Source: Flavobacteriales bacterium UBA1694
GTDB taxonomy: Bacteria; Bacteroidota; Bacteroidia; Flavobacteriales; Weeksellaceae
Direction of reading: 5' to 3'
Assembly (NCBI GenBank): GCA_002319955.1
Contig: DCJS01000033.1
Location: forward strand, 42,585 to 106,584
Length of the DNA: 64,000 nucleotides
Shown here: in pieces, positions 8,786 through 17,603 of the stretch
Layout of the letters: each line of letters starts with the position of its first letter
Numbering within the stretch: position 1 is the stretch's first letter
Translations under genes and position numbers: made by a program
Notes under the pieces: model-generated
Seen by the model: the letters and a program-made list of their open reading frames with translations, nothing else
What the model was told of the DNA's origin: nothing
Database searches by the model: none

Positions 8786-10933
8786 ATGGCAGTTTTAGGA
8801 GAAATTAGAAAAAGATCATGGTTAATGATAGGGGTGATTGCCCTAGCACTTTTTGCGTTCTTAGTTAATCCCGACACCTTTGATCAGGTGTTCGGAAAGA
8901 ATCCTAGTATTTTAGGACAAGTGAATGGCGATAAAATCTCGAGAGAGGAATACAACGACCAGCTTTTACTTCTTCAGCAGCAGGCCCAGCAACAAGGGCA
9001 GCCTAGCACCGGATTAGAAGAGCAAGCTTGGCAAATGTTAGTGCAGTCGAAACTGATCGAGCAACAATTTGATAAGTTAGGTCTTGAACTTAACGACGAT
9101 TATTTTTGGAGCCAACTAAAGTACGATCCAATGTTTGCGCAAGTGCCGGATTATTTTGATGAAAAAGGGAACTTCAAATTGCAAGAAGTTAAACAATATT
9201 ACGAAGGTCTTGAAGCGGCCGGTCAGATTCAAGAGCATAACCAATGGCTTAAAATCCGTCGAAGCGTTGAATACCGCATGATGGCAAGACAGGTATTTGC
9301 AAATATTTCTTCTGGAATTACAGCAAGTAAAAAAGAAGTGCAAGAGATGATTTCTCAGCGCGATAAGGTGGCTGAAATAGACTACGTCACCATAGACTAT
9401 GGAACCTATTTGCAGAAGAATCCAATAAAGGTAAGTACACAGGATTTAGCTAATTATATCAAAGCGAGACCAAACACATATAAGTCAGAAGCAAGTCGCA
9501 ACATCGGCGTTGTTTTTTTTCCAGCGCAACCGACGCTTGATGACGACAATAAAGTTAAGGCCGATATTGAAAAGCTGTTAAGCAAAGGAACCGATGCTTC
9601 GGGTGGGACGGAGAATTTCCTAAACACGACGCAAGACTCTATGTTTGTAACGCTCAATTCTGATTTGCCTTTTAACCCAACTTATTTCCCTAAGGAGCAA
9701 TTGCCACCTAGTGTAGCAGACAAAATTGTGAATGCTTCAATCGGACAAACGTTCGGTCCTTATAAAGAACAGAACCTTTATGTGGTTTCAAAACTTTTGG
9801 ATAAGAAAACTTCCGACTCAACCTTATCACGTCATATCCTAATTGCCCATAATGCAAGCCCTGCCGCGCAGGGAATTAAAAGAACGAAAGATGAGGCTAA
9901 GAAATTAGCAGATTCAATTGGCGTTTTACTAAAAGCGAACCCAAGTCGTTTTGAAGAGTTTGTTAATTTATCAGATGACCCAGGATCCGCAGCACAAGGC
10001 GGTAGCTTAGGTTGGACAACCCCTAACACTCCTTTTGTCCCGGAATTCCTAGACTATTTAGGAAGCCATCCAAAAGGCGCCACGGATGTTGTAGAAACTC
10101 AGTTCGGTTACCATATAATTAATGTTCAGGACAAGAAAGCGGGAACAATGGGCTACAAAGTAGCAAACCTTGTGAAAGCAGTTAAACCTTCTGAAGCAAC
10201 CGAAAATGAAGTTGATAAAAACGCAAGACGCTACATCCAACAAGTTCAAGGGAAATCCTTTAACGATTTCGCGAACTTAGCGAAGAAATCTAATCTTGCC
10301 TTTAGCAATCCCAAAATGGTGAAACGTTTCGACGGGCAGATCCAAGGTTTAGGGACCGATAAAGATGAGGAGGTGATTTCTTGGGCTTTCAATAAGAAAA
10401 GAGAAAAAGGAGAAACTGAATTTTTCGTCGTAGAAGGAACTGGCGATCGTATCGTGGTTTATTACAATGGCAAACATGATAAAGGACTTGCCGACCCTGA
10501 ATCTGTAAGAGAACAAATTGAACCTATTGTTAAGAATCAAATGGCGGCAAAACAGATTTTGGATAAGATCAAATCAGGGAATGTAACCAGTCTTGATCAA
10601 GCGGCAAAACTTTTTGGCGCAACCAAAGCATCCGCGCAGATTAACCTATTAAATCCAGTAATCGGAATGGCTATGGAACCAAGAGTTGCAGGCGCTGCCT
10701 TTGGAACTCAAAAAGGAAAACTTTCTCAGCCTGTTGAAGGGGTGACTGGGGTATTCCTAGTAGTGAATAAGTCAGAAACCATTAACAAGCAGCCTGGTGA
10801 TGAAAAGCAAATCTCAGACGCAATAGCGGGTCAAAACGCTCAGATGTTTGGTCAACTATTCATGAAGAGTTTGGTAGATAATGCCTCCATAGATGATTAT
10901 AGAATTGAGGTTTGGGATAAAACAGCCCAATAA
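8786..10933 (+). CDS. PpiD/SurA-type periplasmic peptidyl-prolyl isomerase
   Basis: This is a membrane-anchored foldase that assists envelope proteins. Of 715 residues, a short cytosolic stretch precedes one transmembrane helix (about 12-27). A SurA_N-like chaperone region follows, with VNGDKISREEYNDQL near 46-60. A parvulin domain spans about 348-450 (SRHILIAH through GGSLGW to QFGYHIINV). A large C-terminal region then shows further weak rotamase-like features. The architecture matches PpiD rather than soluble SurA. It is a single-gene unit with its own promoter and a strong terminator, divergent from lon. Confidence 0.9.
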   Translation: MAVLGEIRKRSWLMIGVIALALFAFLVNPDTFDQVFGKNPSILGQVNGDKISREEYNDQLLLLQQQAQQQGQPSTGLEEQAWQMLVQSKLIEQQFDKLGLELNDDYFWSQLKYDPMFAQVPDYFDEKGNFKLQEVKQYYEGLEAAGQIQEHNQWLKIRRSVEYRMMARQVFANISSGITASKKEVQEMISQRDKVAEIDYVTIDYGTYLQKNPIKVSTQDLANYIKARPNTYKSEASRNIGVVFFPAQPTLDDDNKVKADIEKLLSKGTDASGGTENFLNTTQDSMFVTLNSDLPFNPTYFPKEQLPPSVADKIVNASIGQTFGPYKEQNLYVVSKLLDKKTSDSTLSRHILIAHNASPAAQGIKRTKDEAKKLADSIGVLLKANPSRFEEFVNLSDDPGSAAQGGSLGWTTPNTPFVPEFLDYLGSHPKGATDVVETQFGYHIINVQDKKAGTMGYKVANLVKAVKPSEATENEVDKNARRYIQQVQGKSFNDFANLAKKSNLAFSNPKMVKRFDGQIQGLGTDKDEEVISWAFNKKREKGETEFFVVEGTGDRIVVYYNGKHDKGLADPESVREQIEPIVKNQMAAKQILDKIKSGNVTSLDQAAKLFGATKASAQINLLNPVIGMAMEPRVAGAAFGTQKGKLSQPVEGVTGVFLVVNKSETINKQPGDEKQISDAIAGQNAQMFGQLFMKSLVDNASIDDYRIEVWDKTAQ

Positions 10934-10952
10934 CCCCCCTATAAGATAAAAC

Positions 10953-10979
10953 AAAAGCGGCCCAAAAGGCCGCTTTTTT
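10953..10979 (+). terminator. Intrinsic terminator after the PpiD-type gene
   Basis: Perfect arms AAAAGCGGCC (10953-10962) and GGCCGCTTTT (10968-10977) enclose a five-base loop, and the T-run extends to 10979. Confidence 0.9.
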
Positions 10980-11027
10980 CATGCTATAATCTCCAATAGT
11001 GCGCCGCTATTTTAATTTAAAATACGC

Positions 11028-11035
11028 TATATTTG
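11028..11035 (+). promoter_or_regulatory. -7 promoter element for the MCE gene
   Basis: TATATTTG matches TAnnTTTG exactly and lies 19 bases before the GTG start at 11055. Confidence 0.6.
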
Positions 11036-11054
11036 TCTCTCAAAATTTTTACTT

Positions 11055-12002
11055 GTGAAATTTTCAAAAGAATTAAAAGCTGGCTTAATAGCGGCTTTAG
11101 CTATTATAGGATTTGTAATCTTATATCAGTTTATGAAAGGCAAAAGTCTCTTCGTTTCTGATAACACATTCTATGCAAAATACGACAATGTAGAGGGGCT
11201 AGAGCCATCCTCTGCTGTGTCTATCAATGGTCTAAAAGTTGGCCAAGTCGATGCAATAGTTCCCGTAACAGGCAAAGATGGGAAACTTCACTTTGTGCTC
11301 AAAATCATCGTTGATGAACAATTTAAGTTTTCAAAAAACTCCACGCTGGAAATTTTTGAGCCGGGACTAATGTCTGGAAAGCAAGTTCGAGTGAATTTGC
11401 AGTACGGAGGTCAGGAGGCCAAGAACGGCGATACTTTAAGTGGCGGTTATAAAGAATCTATGATGAATAGTATTTCATCTCAGGTCGGACCGGTAAAGGA
11501 CCAATTGCAGTCTGTGTTAACGCGCGTAGACTCGTTAATGGTGAATGCGAATTTAATGACCGGAGCTGAGAACCAGGCGGAAATTAAAGCGCTTTTAATT
11601 AATTTGAACCGCACCGTCAGTGCCTTTGAGCAGACTTCGCTCCAGGCCAATCAACTTCTTGCCAGTAACAATCCGCGTATTGAGAAGATCCTTGATAATG
11701 CAAATCTTGCCACGCTCAGTGCGAAAAAAACGATGGAACAGTATGGAACTGTGGCAGAACAAATCGATACGGAGAAACTAAATGCGACGATTGGCAAGTT
11801 AAACCAAACGACCTCGCAGCTTAATAATGTTATTACAGGAATACAAAATGGCGAAGGTTCTCTTGGTAAATTGACAAAAGATGAAGAACTTTATCGGAAT
11901 CTAAATAAAACCGCAGAAAATCTAAACGCCTTAGTTGAAGATATGAAAGCGAATCCGAAGCGTTACGTGAACTTCTCGGTTTTCGGAAAAAACAGTAACT
12001 AA
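11055..12002 (+). CDS. MCE-domain (MlaD-like) lipid transport protein
   Basis: MCE proteins form periplasmic rings that carry lipids between membranes. The 315-residue product starts with GTG (MKFSKELKAG). It has one N-terminal transmembrane anchor (about 8-27) and a single MCE domain (about 38-115, with YDNVEGLEPSSAVSINGLKVGQV). A long helical C-terminal region follows, rich in Asn, Gln and Leu, as in MlaD relatives. It is unlinked to mlaE-mlaF at 1034-2586 but is the obvious candidate partner. Instead it is followed after only 10 bases by a membrane Fe-S protein gene. Confidence 0.88.
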   Translation: MKFSKELKAGLIAALAIIGFVILYQFMKGKSLFVSDNTFYAKYDNVEGLEPSSAVSINGLKVGQVDAIVPVTGKDGKLHFVLKIIVDEQFKFSKNSTLEIFEPGLMSGKQVRVNLQYGGQEAKNGDTLSGGYKESMMNSISSQVGPVKDQLQSVLTRVDSLMVNANLMTGAENQAEIKALLINLNRTVSAFEQTSLQANQLLASNNPRIEKILDNANLATLSAKKTMEQYGTVAEQIDTEKLNATIGKLNQTTSQLNNVITGIQNGEGSLGKLTKDEELYRNLNKTAENLNALVEDMKANPKRYVNFSVFGKNSN

Positions 12003-12012
12003 ATTCGAGCCT

Positions 12013-13338
12013 ATGATGCCGTATATTGATAATATTCTTTTTGGGCTCTTGCTGGTCCTGGGAGTAGGACTTTTTGTAAGAAGTCTTTCCAAACTCGTTC
12101 GGAATATTAAATTGGGTAAATCCATAGAGCGCTCATACCGCCCTAAAGAGCGTTGGGCTCTAATGGCTCGCGTGGCTTTAGGTCAAAGTAAGATGGGCGC
12201 AAGACCTGTGGCTGGAATACTTCATATCCTGGTCTATGTAGGATTTGTTATAATCAATCTTGAATTGATTGAAATTATTATCGACGGAATCTTCGGGACG
12301 CACCGGATTTTAGCCTCGGTACTCGGCGTGGCGCTTTACGGTGTTTTCACAGCCGTATTAGAAGTCCTGGCTCTTTTGGTGCTTATAGCCGTGGTCGTTT
12401 TCTTTATAAGAAGGAATTTCTACGGTGTACGCCGACTCACAATGAAAGAGCTTTTTGGATGGCCAAAGAACGATGCCAATTGGATTTTGATCATTGAATT
12501 TGCCCTAATGCTAGCCTTTTTCACGATGAACGGTGCTGACCTTCTAATGCAGAGACAGCATGGGGGAGAAATCCTCGGATATTTTCCAATTAGTGAGAGT
12601 TTCCTAAGTCCCCTTTTCGCTTCAATGAGCACGCAAACTTTATTGTTTGTTGAGCGCGGTGCTTGGTGGTTTCACTTTGTGGGCATTCTATTCTTTATGA
12701 ATTACCTGTATTATTCAAAACATTTGCATATTATTTTTGCCTTCCCAAATACTTGGTTTGCAAAACTTCAACCCAAAGGCGAGTTAGATAATTTAGCGGC
12801 CGTTACAAGAGAAATCAAATTGATGATGGACCCGAGCGCGGATCCTTATGCCGCTGCAGACCCAAGCGAGGGGCAAGCCAATGAGAAATTTGGGGCAAGC
12901 GATGTGATGGAACTTAATCAGATTCAACTTCTTAATGCTTATACCTGTACGGAATGTGGACGCTGCACCGATGTATGCCCTGCAAATTTAACGGGTAAAA
13001 AACTCTCCCCACGTAAAATCATGATGGACACCAGAGACCGGTTAGAGCAAGTTGGTAGAAATGTTGAGAAGAACGGCGTTTTTGTTGATGACGGTAAGAA
13101 GTTGTTAGATGATTTTATCTCAAGGGAAGAACTACGCGCCTGCACGACCTGTAACGCCTGCGTTCAGGCTTGTCCAGTCCTTATAGATCCTCTTGCAATT
13201 ATAATAGATCTTAGACGCTACATGGTAATGGAAGAGTCTTCTGCTCCGCAAGAGTGGAACATGATGATGACCAATATTGAGAATAACGGCGCGCCTTGGC
13301 AGTACAATCAAGCAGACCGTATAAATTGGGCGCAGTAA
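12013..13338 (+). CDS. Membrane-bound Fe-S oxidoreductase with two [4Fe-4S] sites
   Basis: The 441-residue product has about five or six transmembrane helices in residues 5-235, resembling the nitrate-reductase gamma/HdrE membrane module. A cytosolic ferredoxin-like domain follows. Its clusters are bound by Cys312, 315, 318 and 322 (CTECGRCTDVCP) and Cys377, 380, 383 and 387 (CTTCNACVQACP). It probably passes electrons between the quinone pool and the CCG-domain protein encoded 53 bases downstream, as in HdrC/GlpC-type pairs. The substrate is unknown. It lies only 10 bases after the MCE gene. Confidence 0.85.
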   Translation: MMPYIDNILFGLLLVLGVGLFVRSLSKLVRNIKLGKSIERSYRPKERWALMARVALGQSKMGARPVAGILHILVYVGFVIINLELIEIIIDGIFGTHRILASVLGVALYGVFTAVLEVLALLVLIAVVVFFIRRNFYGVRRLTMKELFGWPKNDANWILIIEFALMLAFFTMNGADLLMQRQHGGEILGYFPISESFLSPLFASMSTQTLLFVERGAWWFHFVGILFFMNYLYYSKHLHIIFAFPNTWFAKLQPKGELDNLAAVTREIKLMMDPSADPYAAADPSEGQANEKFGASDVMELNQIQLLNAYTCTECGRCTDVCPANLTGKKLSPRKIMMDTRDRLEQVGRNVEKNGVFVDDGKKLLDDFISREELRACTTCNACVQACPVLIDPLAIIIDLRRYMVMEESSAPQEWNMMMTNIENNGAPWQYNQADRINWAQ

Positions 13339-13391
13339 GCTCGAAGTCTACGTAGAGCCTGATGCTTTAAACAAACGAATACAAACTTATT

Positions 13392-14171
13392 ATGGATTTT
13401 AAAATAAAAACCATGGCCGAGTATGCGGCTGAAGGAAAAGCTCCTGAGGTTCTTTTCTGGGTTGGTTGTGCAGGAAGTTTTGATGATCGCGCAAAGAAGA
13501 TCACACGGGCATTCTGTAAGATATTGAATAAGATCGGTGTCGAATTTGCGGTATTGGGGCAAGAGGAAAGTTGCACGGGGGATCCGGCCAAAAGAGCTGG
13601 AAATGAATTCGTGTTTCAAATGATGGCCATGACCAATATTGAAGTTTTGAATGCTTACGAAATTAAAAAAATCGTTACGGCTTGTCCGCATTGTTTCAAT
13701 ACCCTTAAGAACGAATATCCAAGTCTAGGAGGTCAGTATGAAGTAATGCACCATACACAGTTTTTAAAGAACCTCATGAAGGAGGGCCGATTGAAAATTG
13801 AAGGCGGACGTTTCGAAGGAAAGAAGATCACCTTCCACGATCCTTGCTATTTAGGACGGGCAAACGGCGAATACGAGGCGCCTCGTGACCTATTGAGTAA
13901 ATTGGATGCAGAGCTCGTTGAGATGAAGCGATGCAAGCAAAACGGCCTTTGCTGCGGCGCTGGAGGTGCACAGATGTTTAAAGAGCCTGAAGCTGGAAAA
14001 AAAGACATTAATGTGGAGCGAACCGAAGAGGCGCTGGAGGAAAAACCGGATGTGATTGCCACAGGGTGTCCGTTTTGTATGACGATGATTACTGATGGGG
14101 TGAAGCACCTTAATAGTTCTGTTGAGGTAAAAGATATTGCAGAATTGCTTGCAGAAGCGGAGGACCTGTAG
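13392..14171 (+). CDS. CCG-domain (HdrB/GlpC/LldE-like) Fe-S oxidoreductase subunit
   Basis: The 259-residue product has two cysteine-rich CCG domains. The first uses Cys26, Cys61 and the CPHC pair (98, 101). The second uses Cys152 (DPCYLGR), the tandem Cys187-Cys188 (CCGAGG) and the CPFC pair (226, 229). Such domains bind non-canonical [4Fe-4S] clusters in heterodisulfide reductase HdrB and in lactate and glycerol-3-phosphate oxidoreductases. The upstream membrane Fe-S protein is the expected electron partner. No flavin dehydrogenase is adjacent, so the donor and acceptor cannot be named. Confidence 0.85.
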   Translation: MDFKIKTMAEYAAEGKAPEVLFWVGCAGSFDDRAKKITRAFCKILNKIGVEFAVLGQEESCTGDPAKRAGNEFVFQMMAMTNIEVLNAYEIKKIVTACPHCFNTLKNEYPSLGGQYEVMHHTQFLKNLMKEGRLKIEGGRFEGKKITFHDPCYLGRANGEYEAPRDLLSKLDAELVEMKRCKQNGLCCGAGGAQMFKEPEAGKKDINVERTEEALEEKPDVIATGCPFCMTMITDGVKHLNSSVEVKDIAELLAEAEDL

Positions 14172-14197
14172 ATTAGTAATGCGCAAAGATTTTTCAC

Positions 14198-14205
14198 TAA
14201 CTTTG
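14198..14205 (+). promoter_or_regulatory. -7 promoter element
   Basis: TAACTTTG matches TAnnTTTG and lies 20 bases before the ATG at 14226, within the short gap after the CCG-domain gene. Confidence 0.5.
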
Positions 14206-14225
14206 CAGTAGAAAGTAAAAATAGA

Positions 14226-14717
14226 ATGAGAATAGAGGAATCTGAAGTCATTGAGACAAACGACTACCGCGTGTTAATTTACCCGGCGTCTCGACCGTTT
14301 TCGCCTAAAGAAAGCAAAAAGATTGCGGAGAAATTGTATGATTTTTTAGGAACTTGGGCGGCTCATGGTAACCCACTCTCGGCCTCGTACAAAATTGAAA
14401 GAAACCAATTCATTGTTGTGGCTGTGGATGAAGAGAAGGAAATGGCCTCAGGGTGTTCAATTGATGCACTTGGAGAGGTTTTAAGATCCTTGGATACAGA
14501 GTTTGAACTAGGACTTTTCGACCGTATGAAAGCCTCTTATGTTGAGCAGCAAGAGGTGAAAACCCTCAAGCTATCAGATTTTAGATCAGGACTCAGAGAC
14601 GGAACAATTCCTCACACCATTGAAGTCTTTGATTTTTCAAAGCCAACCTATGTGAGTTTCCTTTCCGATTTCCTTTTGCCATTAAAAAGAAGTTGGGCTG
14701 GAATTTATGTGGAATAA
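14226..14717 (+). CDS. Conserved Bacteroidota protein of unknown function
   Basis: The 163-residue soluble protein belongs to a family that, as I recall, often carries the name ABC transporter ATPase in flavobacterial annotation. It has no Walker A, Walker B or signature motif, so that name is not supported. It is acidic to neutral with no signal peptide, membrane segment or cysteine cluster; the one Cys, near residue 80, is in SGCSID. It has its own promoter and terminator and follows the Fe-S pair. No function is assigned. Confidence 0.8.
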   Translation: MRIEESEVIETNDYRVLIYPASRPFSPKESKKIAEKLYDFLGTWAAHGNPLSASYKIERNQFIVVAVDEEKEMASGCSIDALGEVLRSLDTEFELGLFDRMKASYVEQQEVKTLKLSDFRSGLRDGTIPHTIEVFDFSKPTYVSFLSDFLLPLKRSWAGIYVE

Positions 14718-14762
14718 TAGTCAGTTAAAATGCGAAGAATGGCAATTTGCTAAACGATACAA

Positions 14763-14790
14763 AATCCTCATTTTAATGGGGATTTTTTTT
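14763..14790 (+). terminator. Intrinsic terminator
   Basis: AATCCTCAT (14763-14771) pairs with ATGGGGATT (14776-14784) with one G-T wobble, followed by a T-run to 14790. Confidence 0.75.
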
Positions 14791-14859
14791 TATTGTGAAA
14801 GGCAGTCTTACGCTTTGAACTTAGGACCGCGGATATTTCCGTAACACTCAAAATAATGC

Positions 14860-14867
14860 TATTTTTG
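14860..14867 (+). promoter_or_regulatory. -7 promoter element, leaderless geometry
   Basis: TATTTTTG is an exact TAnnTTTG match and ends four bases before the ATG at 14872. Confidence 0.55.
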
Positions 14868-14871
14868 CTAA

Positions 14872-15366
14872 ATGAATGCAATTCGATACATCGTGCTTAG
14901 TGCTGTGCTTCTCTGCGTAAGTTGTCGTGGAGACAGTGAGCAGGATGTCCCGGGCATGGATCAGGTGCTTAGAATCTATATTCAAGATGCTCAGGGAGTA
15001 GATTTGTTAGACCCCGATGAGGAATTGGCACTATTCCAAGTGACACTTGTGGATTTCGATGCAAGTACAGCAAATCTGCCAGTGCAAGCCTCAAAAAAAG
15101 AAGACAGTCTCCAAGGCTATTATTTAGAATATATTGCCGGAGCTGAGCGCACATTAGATTCCGAGACCGGTCCAGAGAGACATTATTATTCTAACATGGG
15201 CATCCAACTTAGAGAAACGGCCCAGGGAGAGATTGATCAAGATACACTACGCTTAGAGTATAAGTTCACACCCCAGCTTTTTTCACTGGAACGGGTGTTT
15301 TTAAATGAAAACTTGGCTTTTACGCGAGTCGAAGGAAAGATTAATTCTGTGATTATCAAGAAGTAA
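14872..15366 (+). CDS. Lipoprotein of unknown function
   Basis: The 164-residue product has a short N-terminal hydrophobic signal and a lipobox-like LLCVSC, with the modified cysteine at about residue 19. A charged linker follows (RGDSEQDVPG). The rest is a soluble, mainly beta-type domain with no motif I recognise. It precedes serS by 41 bases on the same strand. The promoter box is so close to the ATG that the mRNA is probably leaderless. Confidence 0.75.
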   Translation: MNAIRYIVLSAVLLCVSCRGDSEQDVPGMDQVLRIYIQDAQGVDLLDPDEELALFQVTLVDFDASTANLPVQASKKEDSLQGYYLEYIAGAERTLDSETGPERHYYSNMGIQLRETAQGEIDQDTLRLEYKFTPQLFSLERVFLNENLAFTRVEGKINSVIIKK

Positions 15367-15407
15367 GCTATTATAAACAGTCGCAATAACATTATTACAC
15401 CATACAG

Positions 15408-16679
15408 ATGCTACAAATTAATTTTATTAAAGAAAATAGAGAACGCGTCCTAGAAGGCCTACAGAAGAGAGGATTTAAACAACTGGATCTGATTGATTTA
15501 GTTGTAAGTCTTGACGATAAACGAAAATCTGTTCAATTTGAATTGGATGAAACCTTGGCGCAAAGTAGACGCATCTCAAATGAAATAGCCCAATTCGTGA
15601 AGGAGGGGAAAATGGATCAGGTTCAGGCGGCGAAAGAAAAGACGAGCACCTACAAGGAAAGCAGTCAAAATCTAAAGCGTGATTTAGAATCGATTGAACA
15701 AGATTTACTCGATGGATTATATCTAATTCCAAATATCCCTAGTGCTCAAGTGAAAGCAGGACTTACGCCTGAAGATAATGAGCTTATTTTTCAAAGTTCT
15801 GAAGTCGCTCCCATGGCATCAGGAGCTTTGCCTCACTGGGAACTTGCGAAAAAATACAATCTAATCGATTTTGAATTGGGTGTGAAAGTGGCTGGGGCAG
15901 GATTCCCAGTATACTTCGGGCAAGGGGCAAGGCTTCAACGCGCCTTAGTTCAGTACTTTCTTGATAAGAATGTCGAGGGTGGCTATTTAGAAGTAAACCC
16001 GCCGCATGTCGTAAACGAAGCCTCAGGCTATGGAACAGGGCAGCTTCCTGATAAGGAAGGTCAGATGTATTATATCGCAGAAGACGACTTGTATCTTATT
16101 CCTACGGCTGAAGTTTCGGTCACCAATCTATACCGTGATGTGATTCTTGAGGAAAAACAATTGCCAATTAGAAATACCGCTTTTTCCCAATGCTATCGTC
16201 GTGAAGCCGGGAGTTATGGCGCGCATGTACGAGGTTTGAATCGTCTTCATCAATTTGAAAAGGTTGAACTTGTAAGACTCGAGCATCCTGACAATTCGTA
16301 TGAGGCCCTAGAAGGCATGGTAGAGCACGTGAAGTCTATTCTGGAAGACCTAGAGCTTCCTTACCGTATCCTAAGACTTTGTGGAGGTGATATGGGATTC
16401 ACCTCAGCCATGACCTACGATTTTGAAGTGTGGAGTGCTGCACAGGAAAAATGGTTAGAAGTTAGTTCTGTTTCTAATTTTGAAACATTTCAGGCCAACC
16501 GTCTTAAATGCCGTTTCAAATCAGGTGACTCAAAACCGCAATTAGTCCATACACTGAATGGCTCTGCCATGGCCCTACCTCGGATTATGGCAGCTTTACT
16601 AGAGAATAATCAGATTGAGGGTGGCATCCGTATTCCGGCAAAAATTGCTGAGTATTGCCGTTTTGATAAAATTCAATAA
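15408..16679 (+). CDS. serS: Serine-tRNA ligase
   Basis: This class II synthetase charges tRNA-Ser (and tRNA-Sec where present). The 423-residue protein has the N-terminal two-helix coiled-coil arm that grips the tRNA long arm (about 30-100). The catalytic domain shows motif 2 around NTAFSQCYRREAGSYG and motif 3 near LNGSAMALPRIMAALLEN. Also visible are the TAEV serine-binding motif and EVSSVSNFETFQANR. Length is normal. A strong terminator follows. Confidence 0.97.
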   Translation: MLQINFIKENRERVLEGLQKRGFKQLDLIDLVVSLDDKRKSVQFELDETLAQSRRISNEIAQFVKEGKMDQVQAAKEKTSTYKESSQNLKRDLESIEQDLLDGLYLIPNIPSAQVKAGLTPEDNELIFQSSEVAPMASGALPHWELAKKYNLIDFELGVKVAGAGFPVYFGQGARLQRALVQYFLDKNVEGGYLEVNPPHVVNEASGYGTGQLPDKEGQMYYIAEDDLYLIPTAEVSVTNLYRDVILEEKQLPIRNTAFSQCYRREAGSYGAHVRGLNRLHQFEKVELVRLEHPDNSYEALEGMVEHVKSILEDLELPYRILRLCGGDMGFTSAMTYDFEVWSAAQEKWLEVSSVSNFETFQANRLKCRFKSGDSKPQLVHTLNGSAMALPRIMAALLENNQIEGGIRIPAKIAEYCRFDKIQ

Positions 16680-16713
16680 TAGAGGGCCCAAAAAGTCTGA
16701 AACAAAATAATGT

Positions 16714-16747
16714 AACCGTCTCAAGTTTTAATTTGAGACGGTTTTTT
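16714..16747 (+). terminator. Bidirectional intrinsic terminator between serS and the TauE/SafE-family gene
   Basis: AACCGTCTCAA (16714-16724) pairs perfectly with TTGAGACGGTT (16733-16743). T runs on to 16747, and A-rich sequence lies on the other side for the opposite strand. Confidence 0.85.
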
Positions 16748-16859
16748 GTTGCTTTGAGACCAAGCCAGTAAGGAAGTCTTGAGCTTATTTTAGGGGTTGC
16801 AATTGACTAATCGAATTCAGATACTTTAAATAGTGCTGGCCCAATTGTTTGAGCTCGTC

Positions 16860-17603
16860 TTAGTGGCAGGTAGAATGGTCTCCCTCATGGTGCATGGAGG
16901 AGTTGTTGTGTTCGACCTGTAGAGCTTGTTTAGGTGGGGAGAGATAAGGTATCCCTAGTTCGAGTCCCCGAATGATGAATAAGGAGCCAATCAGCAGCAT
17001 GAGTACCGGCACAAGGCGTAAAACCTTCAAGCGAAACGCTTGGGTCATGATCCCCCCTGCAAAGACAACAGCAAACATAAAGGGAAATGTTCCAAGGCCA
17101 AACACGAGCATAAAAGTGGCACTTTGCCAGATTCCACCGGCCGCTAGTGATGCAGTAAGGGCCATATAGACCATGCCGCAAGGCAGAAGACCGTTGAGCA
17201 GGCCTGTTAGAAAGCGAGACTTATAATCTGAACGTTGTAGTAGGGATCCGAGGGCTATTTTTACTTTGAGCAGGCCTTTATTTAAAAAGGGGATTTTACT
17301 TGCGAAATCTTTACCACCAAAGGAAAATAGAGCCATTAGAATCAGTAAAATACCCACGCCTATGGTGAGGTATTTTTGAATCCCAGCCACTTGAAATCCC
17401 TGACCGATTAAGCCTAGAAATGCCCCGAGTATACTGTAGGTGACAATCCGACCTAAATTATAGGTTATATTTTGAATCTGAAAATTAAGTGCTTGGTTTT
17501 TGGTCAAACCCATGGATAGGGCGATTGGGCCGCACATGCCGATGCAGTGAAAGCCTGAAGCAAAACCAAGACCTAACGCCGTCAAAATCAGTGCTATTTC
17601 CAT
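16860..17603 (-). CDS. Sulfite exporter TauE/SafE-family (DsbD_2-like) membrane protein, cbb3-linked
   Basis: The 247-residue protein has six predicted transmembrane helices. Conserved motifs are HCIGMCGPIALS at the N-terminus and GLLPCGMVY in the middle, which places a Cys-Pro-type pair in each half as in the DsbD_2/SafE family. The C-terminus is His-rich (HNNSSMHHEGDHSTCH), suggesting metal binding. It overlaps the end of ccoH by 10 bases and is the last gene of the cbb3 assembly block. A role in copper or heme handling for the oxidase is inferred from that context. Confidence 0.85.
   Translation of the reverse strand: MEIALILTALGLGFASGFHCIGMCGPIALSMGLTKNQALNFQIQNITYNLGRIVTYSILGAFLGLIGQGFQVAGIQKYLTIGVGILLILMALFSFGGKDFASKIPFLNKGLLKVKIALGSLLQRSDYKSRFLTGLLNGLLPCGMVYMALTASLAAGGIWQSATFMLVFGLGTFPFMFAVVFAGGIMTQAFRLKVLRLVPVLMLLIGSLFIIRGLELGIPYLSPPKQALQVEHNNSSMHHEGDHSTCH

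Noticed and set aside
8635..8877. 80-residue minus-strand frame in the lon-ppiD gap
   Set aside because: It has no promoter, overlaps the ppiD start and has low-complexity hydrophobic sequence.
13308..13691. 127-residue minus-strand frame overlapping the start of the CCG-domain gene
   Set aside because: The plus-strand CCG gene has conserved cysteines across the same bases; the minus-strand frame shows no domain.
12013..14171. Fe-S pair as lactate or glycerol-3-phosphate dehydrogenase subunits
   Set aside because: No flavin dehydrogenase or lutB/glpA-type partner is adjacent, so no substrate can be assigned.
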